From DASVSL01 sp036388095 (GTDB lineage Bacteria; Patescibacteriota; Saccharimonadia; Saccharimonadales; Saccharimonadaceae): a stretch of 7,246 bases of DNA. Position numbers and translations under genes: made by a program. Numbering within the stretch: position 1 is the first letter of the stretch; every line of letters begins with the position of its first letter. A model generated the notes under the pieces. The model saw only the letters and a list, made by a program, of their open reading frames with translations, was not told where the DNA came from and did no database searches. The stretch is taken from the NCBI GenBank assembly GCA_036388095.1, contig DASVSL010000069.1, forward strand, positions 1-7,246, given 5' to 3'. This document shows positions 1 to 4,098 of this stretch, piece after piece.

Positions 1-29
1 CCATCGCGTATTCGTCGAAAGGCAGTCGT

Positions 30-668
30 ATGATCGAAGCAAACTTGCAAGCAGCTATCGTGTCACCAGCCCAGGTCCAGCAGAGTCTGCACCGCCTGGC
101 TGCGGCCAATCACTATCAGTGGTCGCTCTGGGGTCAGCTTCTGACGCCCCTGCTGCTTTCGGCCCGTGTCGCCGGCCAAAACGGCGCCGACCTGGCTCGT
201 GAAGTACCAGAATCAGCGCTGGTCTCGCACGCCGAAGATGTACTGAGCCTCACGGGCAGGTTCATGGAATTCACCTACCAACCCCATGGCCTGCCGCCGG
301 CCCCAATCGTCGAACGCAAACGTGCCCAGCTGATAAGTTGGGCAGACTACGCCGTGTCGGTGGCAACGCCGGAGCGCATTGTCCGCTGGCAACTGCAGTC
401 TCGGATGCCGTTTCTGCGGCTGACACCTGACCAGCAACGGTCGGACTACGCAGAGGCGGAACGCGATCTGGCGGTTGTTGCCGAGTCCACTCAAACGATC
501 CTGCCAGATCTGTCGACGATGGCAGCGATGCCGCTCACCGAACGAGAGCTTCGTGCACAGCGCCGACGGCACCGCTGGGGCATGCATGGCGACTACGCAA
601 CAACGTTGCGGCCATGGACGCTTGTCTGCAACGCATGTCATGCCAGGTGGGGCATCGGCAGACCCTAG
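30..668 (+). CDS. Hypothetical protein with C-terminal CxxCH motif (212 aa)
   Basis: I do not recognise this protein. The ATG at 30 follows an AAAGG Shine-Dalgarno with about 7 nt spacing, and the frame stays open to TAG, 14 nt before an intrinsic terminator, so the gene looks real. It has a largely helical, soluble composition with no signal peptide or clear membrane span. Residues 13-60 are Gln/Leu/Ala rich, 136-155 are acidic and helical, and 171-183 (RELRAQRRRHR) are strongly basic. The C-terminus carries VCNACHARW, with C200, C203 and H204; a single CxxC in the last 13 residues could be half of a metal site completed by dimerisation. The promoter must lie left of the window. Codon use is mixed, unlike the C-ending bias of the genes at 844 and 2347. 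Function unknown. Confidence 0.7.
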   Translation: MIEANLQAAIVSPAQVQQSLHRLAAANHYQWSLWGQLLTPLLLSARVAGQNGADLAREVPESALVSHAEDVLSLTGRFMEFTYQPHGLPPAPIVERKRAQLISWADYAVSVATPERIVRWQLQSRMPFLRLTPDQQRSDYAEAERDLAVVAESTQTILPDLSTMAAMPLTERELRAQRRRHRWGMHGDYATTLRPWTLVCNACHARWGIGRP

Positions 669-681
669 TCTTGGCTCCACT

Positions 682-715
682 ACCCCTCCGTTGCGTGAGC
701 GACGAAGGGGTTTTT
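682..715 (+). terminator. Intrinsic terminator after the 30-668 gene
   Basis: ACCCCT (682-687) pairs with AGGGGT (706-711). Inside it, CGTTGC (689-694) pairs with GCGACG (699-704) around a GTGA loop, with one C/A mismatch between the two helices. T711-T715 forms the U-tract. The string AGGGGTTTTTCATA recurs in the terminator at 2215-2248. Confidence 0.8.
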
Positions 716-748
716 CATATACTCACAACTATGTTGTTATTGTTATTA

Positions 749-781
749 CTATTGACTTTTAATACTATTTATGCTAATATA
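749..781 (+). repeat. 33-bp promoter repeat, copy 1 (partner 2269-2301)
   Basis: This 33-bp stretch matches 2269-2301 at 31 of 33 positions; the only differences are AC (764-765) against GG (2284-2285), in the spacer between the -35 and -10 boxes. Each copy sits downstream of a terminator ending AGGGGTTTTTCATA and upstream of a different gene. It therefore looks like a reused intergenic expression module, not part of a gene duplication. Confidence 0.85.
752..780 (+). promoter_or_regulatory. Strong sigma70-type promoter for the GNAT gene
   Basis: The -35 TTGACT (752-757) and -10 TAATAT (775-780) are separated by exactly 17 bp. Upstream, 731-751 is AT-rich with repeated TTGTTA/TTATTA units, resembling an UP element. 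Transcription should begin near 787. Confidence 0.85.
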
Positions 782-785
782 GTAT

Positions 786-823
786 TACGAACTATTCGTA
801 GGCCCTGCGTCACCTTCTGACGC
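786..823 (+). promoter_or_regulatory. Two-hairpin 5' leader of the GNAT gene
   Basis: Hairpin 1 is TACGAA (786-791) with TTCGTA (795-800) around a CTA loop. Hairpin 2 is GCGTCA (807-812) with TGACGC (818-823) around the loop CCTTC. The leader at 1415-1453 has the same order of elements, the same CCTTC loop and the same 20-nt distance from the end of hairpin 2 to the start codon. Two base pairs of hairpin 2 differ between copies in a compensatory way. The role is unknown; mRNA stability or translational control is plausible. Confidence 0.65.
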
Positions 824-843
824 CCGTACCTTAGGAGCAACCT

Positions 844-1302
844 ATGTCCAACGCCACCACCGTCGACATCGCCTACCGCGTCCTCGACGAGCCGATCATC
901 AGCGACAACGACGTGTTCGACATCAACCGGCTGCTGCCGCAGCTGTCGTCCAGCGCACCTCGGCTGCGAGTCGAGATGCTGTACGACATGCGCCGTACCG
1001 GCACGATGATCTTCATCGCACGCGACTGCACGACCGGCCACATCGTCGGCACCGTCCTGCTCGTCCCGATGAAGATCCTGGTTGGCCAGAAGGACTGGAT
1101 CGAGGACGTCGTCGTCGACCAAGACTACCGTCGGCTCGGCATCGCCAGCACGCTGATGGACATGGCCGAGGAGGTCAGTCGCCAGCGCGGTGCCAAGAGC
1201 GTCAACCTGACGTCAAGCCGAGAGCGAGTCGACGCTCGTCGGTTCTACCTCGCCCGCGGGTACAAGATTCGCGAGAGCGACCTGTTCCGCATCACGTGGT
1301 GA
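844..1302 (+). CDS. GNAT-family N-acetyltransferase (152 aa)
   Basis: Likely a soluble acetyl-CoA-dependent N-acetyltransferase; the acceptor substrate cannot be told from sequence. The GNAT fold is visible: a beta-strand pair at 54-60 (TMIFIAR) and 67-75 (IVGTVLLVP), motif A WIEDVVVDQDYRRLGIAST (85-103) with the pyrophosphate-binding pattern R96-x-x-G99-x-A101, and motif B at 118-140 (KSVNLTSS, then ARRFYLARGY with Y135). The length is normal for a single-domain GNAT. The start is fixed by a strong AGGAG Shine-Dalgarno (833-837 region) about 7 nt upstream. The gene has its own promoter (752-780), leader and terminator, so it is monocistronic. Codons are strongly C-ending, suggesting high expression. 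A degenerate paralog follows at 1473. Confidence 0.88.
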   Translation: MSNATTVDIAYRVLDEPIISDNDVFDINRLLPQLSSSAPRLRVEMLYDMRRTGTMIFIARDCTTGHIVGTVLLVPMKILVGQKDWIEDVVVDQDYRRLGIASTLMDMAEEVSRQRGAKSVNLTSSRERVDARRFYLARGYKIRESDLFRITW

Positions 1303-1323
1303 CCTAGTCACCTGCTCCACCAC

Positions 1324-1350
1324 AAGCCCCGCAAACCAGCGGGGTTTCTT
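1324..1350 (+). terminator. Intrinsic terminator after the GNAT gene
   Basis: CCCCGC (1327-1332) pairs with GCGGGG (1339-1344) around loop AAACCA, extended outward by AAG/TTT pairs including one G-T wobble, and followed by TTTCTTCTT. Confidence 0.85.
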
Positions 1351-1382
1351 CTTATACTGCCGACGCCGGATCGCAATAAAAA

Positions 1383-1411
1383 TTGACTTTATATCGTATT
1401 TGTTATTAAGT
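1383..1411 (+). promoter_or_regulatory. Promoter of the GNAT-paralog operon
   Basis: The -35 TTGACT (1383-1388) is identical to those at 752 and 2272. With a 17-bp spacer the -10 is TTAAGT (1406-1411), weaker than the TAATAT of the other two; TATTAA (1404-1409) with a 15-bp spacer is an alternative. The 17-bp choice places the leader hairpins at nearly the same distance as in the 752 cassette. Confidence 0.6.
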
Positions 1412-1414
1412 ACT

Positions 1415-1453
1415 CTATCTGTAAAGATAGGTCTAGCATCCCCTTCGGATGCT
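1415..1453 (+). promoter_or_regulatory. Two-hairpin 5' leader of the GNAT paralog
   Basis: Hairpin 1 is CTATCT (1415-1420) with AGATAG (1425-1430) around GTAA. Hairpin 2 is AGCATCC (1435-1441) with GGATGCT (1447-1453) around CCTTC. Hairpin 1 has no sequence similarity to its counterpart at 786-800 but keeps the 6-bp stem. In hairpin 2 the pairs G809-C821 and A812-T818 of the other leader are replaced by A1438-T1450 and C1441-G1447. CGTAC then precedes the Shine-Dalgarno in both. Confidence 0.65.
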
Positions 1454-1472
1454 CGTACATAAGGATTGTGTC

Positions 1473-1784
1473 GTGGATATCAACTATGGCAAACTCAGCG
1501 TTCGTCAGCTCACCCCAAGGACGGTGGCGGACATCAACCGCCTTTTGCCGCGAGGCTCGACGCCACTGACCATCGTGTCTCTGCGGAGAATACTGGAAAG
1601 TGGCACAAGCCTCTTCGTAGCGCTGGACGACAAGACCATTGTCGGTGTCGTCGTGATGTCGCGGGCGCTGACGCTTCTGACGCAGGAATACAAGATTCAC
1701 GAGGCGCTAGTCAACGATCTGTACGCTGGGCACATGGTCAAGAGCAAATTGCTCAACATGGCGGCAGACGCCCAAAGCCGGTAA
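1473..1784 (+). CDS. Truncated GNAT-like paralog lacking the acetyl-CoA loop (103 aa)
   Basis: Related to the GNAT protein at 844-1302: both open with VDIxY, share DINRLLP (residues 20-26 here), a matching helix and strand pair (LRRILESGTSLFVALDDKTI then VGVVVMS), and the helix start LLNMAADA against LMDMAEEV. The region equivalent to motif A reads LYAGHMVKSK (83-92): the key Arg, Gly and Ala are replaced by A85, M88 and K90. The protein stops about 39 residues before the equivalent end, so motif B is absent. I chose GTG 1473 because AAGGA lies 7 nt upstream, the protein start then matches the paralog, and the leader spacing is identical; an in-frame ATG at 1449 lies inside leader hairpin 2. 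It is either a catalytically dead binding protein or a decaying copy. It shares a transcript with the next gene, 49 nt downstream. Confidence 0.72.
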   Translation: MDINYGKLSVRQLTPRTVADINRLLPRGSTPLTIVSLRRILESGTSLFVALDDKTIVGVVVMSRALTLLTQEYKIHEALVNDLYAGHMVKSKLLNMAADAQSR

Positions 1785-1833
1785 GTACCTGTTCGACACA
1801 TGGCCCATAGCTACCGCCTAAGGAAAGGGCGTC

Positions 1834-2199
1834 ATGAAAGAACCAGCAAACTGGGACGGATTCAGCCAGTCGATCAAGAAGGTCTTACGACCGGTTGTGA
1901 CCGTCACCTACGCCGGCACACAGCGCGTCAAAGGGGATGAAGTCTTCTTGGCCGATGTGTCGTCGATCGATGTTTCTGATGGCATGAAGCGCCGGATTGC
2001 CCAAGAACTGCTGCGGCAAAGCTTAACTAACAAGCCTGGAAGCCGACCCGAGCGACCGGTCATTCTGGGAAAGCTGGTCAGGGTCGAGCCACAGGCGCTG
2101 CCTGCTCACTGCCCGATTTGCCAGCGTTCGTGGAGCGAATGCGCGAGGCCACACCTGCACCGCGGCACCGCCACCAACCGCGGCATATGGCACGGCTAA
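1834..2199 (+). CDS. Hypothetical protein with C-terminal Cys/His cluster (121 aa)
   Basis: Not recognised. The ATG at 1834 follows a purine-rich AGGAAAGGG (1821-1829). Residues 18-48 look like beta strands (RPVVTVTYAG, then EVFLADVSS) and 50-66 form a helix (GMKRRIAQELLRQSL). The C-terminal 30 residues contain HCPICQRSWSECARPHLH, with C93, C96, C103, H107 and H109: enough ligands for one structural zinc, as in small zinc-binding tails. No promoter separates it from the GNAT paralog, and the shared terminator at 2215 ends the unit, so the two probably form a two-gene operon. Soluble, no signal peptide. Possible roles as a nucleic-acid or protein-interaction factor are guesses. Confidence 0.65.
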   Translation: MKEPANWDGFSQSIKKVLRPVVTVTYAGTQRVKGDEVFLADVSSIDVSDGMKRRIAQELLRQSLTNKPGSRPERPVILGKLVRVEPQALPAHCPICQRSWSECARPHLHRGTATNRGIWHG

Positions 2200-2214
2200 G
2201 GTGGCACCCCCTAC

Positions 2215-2248
2215 CTCCTCTGTCGCACCCAGCGATGGAGGGGTTTTT
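2215..2248 (+). terminator. Intrinsic terminator of the 1473-2199 operon
   Basis: The stem 2215-2226 pairs with 2232-2243 around an ACCCA loop. It contains CTC/GAG and TCGC/GCGA helices plus wobble pairs, and T2244-T2248 follows. The sequence around its U-tract (AGGGGTTTTTCATA) is identical to that of the terminator at 682-715. Confidence 0.75.
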
Positions 2249-2268
2249 CATAGGCGCACACATGGCTG

Positions 2269-2301
2269 CTATTGACTTTTAATGGTATTTATGCTAATAT
2301 A
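2269..2301 (+). repeat. 33-bp promoter repeat, copy 2
   Basis: Second copy of the element at 749-781, with 31 of 33 bases identical and lying 17 nt after the conserved terminator tail (30 nt in copy 1). The downstream genes are unrelated at protein level. Confidence 0.85.
2272..2300 (+). promoter_or_regulatory. Strong promoter of the 194-aa protein gene
   Basis: TTGACT (2272-2277), 17-bp spacer, TAATAT (2295-2300), then an ATATATA stretch before the leader. Nearly the same sequence as the 752 promoter. Confidence 0.85.
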
Positions 2302-2309
2302 TATATAAG

Positions 2310-2327
2310 AAGTACACCCACCTACTT
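2310..2327 (+). promoter_or_regulatory. Short leader hairpin before the 194-aa protein gene
   Basis: AAGTA (2310-2314) pairs with TACTT (2323-2327) around an 8-nt loop. It occupies the position of hairpin 1 in the two GNAT leaders, but I see no equivalent of the CCTTC hairpin 2. The Shine-Dalgarno GAAGGGA (2335-2341) follows. Confidence 0.3.
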
Positions 2328-2346
2328 GCACTTTGAAGGGAACGAC

Positions 2347-2931
2347 ATGACTGCCATCAGGCACCGCTACTACTACGGCGACAAGGTCTCCTGGGAGACG
2401 AACGACGGCAAGCGATTCGTCGTGTACGTCTACCGAATGTACTACGGCCATCGCACATCTGGTATCGTTGCCAGCAATGAGCCGTTCGGCGAGCCGGTCT
2501 ACGTCGACCTCGACCCGAACGCTCTGCCGGACTTCCGGCTCGACGAGCGCGGTATCGGCTTCCGCTACGCCAAGGGACAGCGACTGGAGAACTTCGGCAA
2601 CTACGAGCAGCACCTGCGCTTCTGTGAGGCGCTCGGCCTGCTCGGAGACCCCATCGCCAACCCGGCCGACAGCTTCATCGGGACCTGGGATGCCGACACG
2701 GCCTACGCCGCGCTCAACCGCGGAGACATCCACGCCTTCGCCTACACGAGCTGGGGCGGGACGCTCGGCATCAGAGGTGGCCAGGCCTACCGGCTGAACC
2801 TGAGCGGTGTACCGGCGCAGTACCACTGGATGGCCGATCGGCTGCGTCGCGGCTGCATGAGCTGGATCGAGCAGATGGACTACGAGACCCGCAAGGCCGC
2901 CGCCGAAGCCGCACGCCTCCAGCTGGCCTGA
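2347..2931 (+). CDS. Hypothetical protein, Tyr-rich, high-expression codons (194 aa)
   Basis: I do not recognise the family. The start at ATG 2347 is supported by GAAGGGA 5 nt upstream and by the promoter at 2272, which excludes longer in-frame starts. The N-terminus (residues 5-35) is rich in aromatic and basic residues in beta-like alternation (RHRYYYGDKVSWE, RFVVYVYRMYYGHR). A middle segment, 84-106, contains a single Cys (C93); 107-135 contains an acidic/aromatic stretch (FIGTWDADTAYAALNRGDIHAFAY), and 137-143 is Gly-rich. The C-terminus (158-194) is helical, ending in an Ala-rich basic helix. No signal peptide, membrane span or known catalytic motif is visible. Codons end almost always in C or G, matching the GNAT gene under the twin promoter, so strong expression is likely. 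It is monocistronic, bounded by a strong terminator. Confidence 0.7.
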   Translation: MTAIRHRYYYGDKVSWETNDGKRFVVYVYRMYYGHRTSGIVASNEPFGEPVYVDLDPNALPDFRLDERGIGFRYAKGQRLENFGNYEQHLRFCEALGLLGDPIANPADSFIGTWDADTAYAALNRGDIHAFAYTSWGGTLGIRGGQAYRLNLSGVPAQYHWMADRLRRGCMSWIEQMDYETRKAAAEAARLQLA

Positions 2932-2946
2932 CCCCTTCCCACCCGA

Positions 2947-2992
2947 CCGCCCGTGTCGCACTCACCTCGAGTGCGACACGGGCGGCTCTTTT
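2947..2992 (+). terminator. Very strong intrinsic terminator
   Basis: A perfect 17-bp inverted repeat (2947-2963 with 2969-2985), GC-rich, with a 5-nt loop ACCTC, followed by CTCTTTT. The stem is symmetrical, but the T-tract is only on the + strand side. Confidence 0.92.
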
Positions 2993-3012
2993 AATTGACG
3001 TATACAAATCGA

Positions 3013-3041
3013 TTGCAGCAATAGCTGATATATGGTATGAA
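3013..3041 (+). promoter_or_regulatory. Possible aquaporin promoter
   Basis: TTGCAG (3013-3018), 17-bp spacer, TATGAA (3036-3041). Imperfect but well spaced, in the only AT-rich stretch between the upstream terminator and the aquaporin leader. TTGACG at 2995 has no convincing partner -10. Confidence 0.4.
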
Positions 3042-3047
3042 TATATG

Positions 3048-3178
3048 ACTGCGAGCCTCGCTCACAGCGAACTTTACAGAGGTGACTGTTTCAGCTGAGA
3101 CTTGGCTATGAGCTTTTTAAGGGCGCGTGGCTTGGTCTCGGCTGGAACATCCAGCCAAAGAACCGGAAGGTGCGTAAC
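3048..3178 (+). promoter_or_regulatory. Long structured 5' leader of the aquaporin gene
   Basis: About 130 nt separate the likely transcription start from the start codon. AGCTGAGAC (3093-3101) can pair with GTCTCGGCT (3135-3143), 9 bp with one wobble. A competing hairpin, GGCTGGA (3140-3146) with TCCAGCC (3150-3156) and loop ACA, uses the same bases 3140-3143, so the two helices exclude each other. This is the layout of a switching leader, but I match it to no known riboswitch class. Two short ORFs (3045-3098 and 3108-3182) lie in or across it. Confidence 0.4.
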
Positions 3179-3877
3179 GTGACGTCACTCATTGCAAAGC
3201 TCAACCCTCCGGCCGGTATGGCCGGTCGACTGAACATCGAGCTGGCCGGGACGTTCGTCCTGGTGCTGTCCGGAATTCTTGTCGCCTGCAGTGGTGCGCC
3301 GGGGCCGGTCGTCGCAGCGACGTTCGGTGTCGTGCTCGTACACTTGGCGTACGCGTTCGGACCCCGCTCGGGTGGTCATTTCAACCCGGCGGTCACCCTG
3401 GCATTTCTGCTACTCGGCAAGCAAAAGCTGGTCGAAGCCGTGGCCTACATGATCGTCCAGACGATTGGCGCGACGGGCGCCACCTTGTTCGTCAAGCTCG
3501 CCCTGCCCTCGGCATCCGCGCAGCAGGGCAAGTATGGCCTCACCACACTCGCCGATGGCTTCAGTTGGTATCAGTTGATCCTGCTGGAAGGTGTCGCGAC
3601 GTTGATCCTGATCGTTACCATCCTGTTCGTCACCGCTACACAGGACGTTCCCAGCTCTGTGGCGGGCGTCGCCATCGGCAGTGCCCTTGGTGGCGGCATC
3701 GTAGCTATCGGGCCGTATACTGGCGGCGGTCTCAATCCCGCGCGTGTCATCGGCCCCATGTTGATCACGGGGAATTACGACTCCTTGTGGGCGTACCTCG
3801 TCGCTCACGTTGGGGCCAGCGTTTTGGCAGGTAGCTTTTTCTTCTTGCTCAAGGACACCCAGCCACCGAGCGCCTGA
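3179..3877 (+). CDS. Aquaporin / MIP-family channel (232 aa)
   Basis: An integral membrane channel of the major intrinsic protein family, for passive flow of water and/or small neutral solutes. It shows the six-helix hourglass pattern with both signature loops: SGGHFNPAVT (NPA at 69-71) and GGGLNPARVIGP (NPA at 186-188, R189). By alignment to AqpZ from memory, the selectivity filter would be F49, I174, G183, R189; the filter His of classical water channels is replaced by Ile. This may mean a wider or less water-specific pore. I chose GTG 3179 because GGAAGG (3165-3170) is 8 nt upstream; GTG 3170 in the same frame overlaps that site. Length is normal. The leader at 3048-3178 suggests regulated expression. 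It probably forms an operon with the small ORF at 3885. GlpF-like glycerol transport cannot be excluded. Confidence 0.92.
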   Translation: MTSLIAKLNPPAGMAGRLNIELAGTFVLVLSGILVACSGAPGPVVAATFGVVLVHLAYAFGPRSGGHFNPAVTLAFLLLGKQKLVEAVAYMIVQTIGATGATLFVKLALPSASAQQGKYGLTTLADGFSWYQLILLEGVATLILIVTILFVTATQDVPSSVAGVAIGSALGGGIVAIGPYTGGGLNPARVIGPMLITGNYDSLWAYLVAHVGASVLAGSFFFLLKDTQPPSA

Positions 3878-3884
3878 GTCGTCG

Positions 3885-4031
3885 ATGGATCTATGGAGAC
3901 GTCGGCCATCCAGCCGGATCAACCGACCACGTCTGCCTCGTGAACATGCCTGCGTCGCCTGCGACCCGCCGATCAAGCACCGCAACGCGCCTCGGTCACC
4001 GTCACGGCAGTACTGCGTCAAATGCAGCTAG
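3885..4031 (+). CDS. Small zinc-ribbon-like protein (48 aa)
   Basis: A short ORF beginning 7 nt after the aquaporin stop and ending 26 nt before the terminator stem. The N-terminal half is Arg-rich (LWRRRPSSRINRPRLPRE). The C-terminal half reads ACVACDPPIKHRN, then SRQYCVKCS: a CxxC-x15-CxxC arrangement (C23, C26, C42, C45) that resembles small four-Cys zinc ribbons with a basic linker. No clear Shine-Dalgarno is present, so translation may depend on coupling to the aquaporin gene. The four ordered cysteines are hard to explain by chance in a non-coding frame, but the ORF is too short to be certain. Possible nucleic-acid binding is inference. Confidence 0.45.
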   Translation: MDLWRRRPSSRINRPRLPREHACVACDPPIKHRNAPRSPSRQYCVKCS

Positions 4032-4057
4032 GCCCACACAGGACGGTGCTAGCACCT

Positions 4058-4096
4058 ACCCCGCTACTCATACCAGAGTACGCGGGGTGTTTTCTT
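4058..4096 (+). terminator. Intrinsic terminator of the aquaporin operon
   Basis: ACCCCGC (4058-4064) pairs with GCGGGGT (4082-4088), and TACTC (4065-4069) with GAGTA (4076-4080), with C4081 bulged and a 6-nt loop. GTTTTCTTGTTT follows. It lies 2 nt from the end of the convergent foldase gene; on the minus strand no U-tract follows the hairpin. Confidence 0.82.
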
Positions 4097-4098
4097 GT

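Noticed and set aside
731..757. TTGTTA/TTATTA tandem units as a possible microsatellite or CRISPR-like repeat.
   Set aside because: Short, imperfect and without spacers; better explained as an AT-rich UP-like stretch before the -35 box.
2272..2346. In-frame extension of the 194-aa protein upstream to 2272.
   Set aside because: It would start inside the -35/-10 promoter; the ATG at 2347 has a proper Shine-Dalgarno.
2269..2961. Minus-strand open frame of 230 aa opposite the 194-aa gene.
   Set aside because: GC-rich C-ending codons on the + strand create open antisense frames; it has no start signals and would cross the terminator and promoter.
3410..4021. Long minus-strand open frame (203 aa) across the aquaporin gene.
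   Set aside because: It is antisense to a clear MIP-family protein, and its composition (Arg, Gly, Asp, Gln rich) is that of a shadow frame.
4058..4088. Bidirectional terminator also serving the foldase gene.
   Set aside because: The hairpin is followed by a T-tract only on the + strand; on the minus strand the downstream bases are AGGTGCTAGC.
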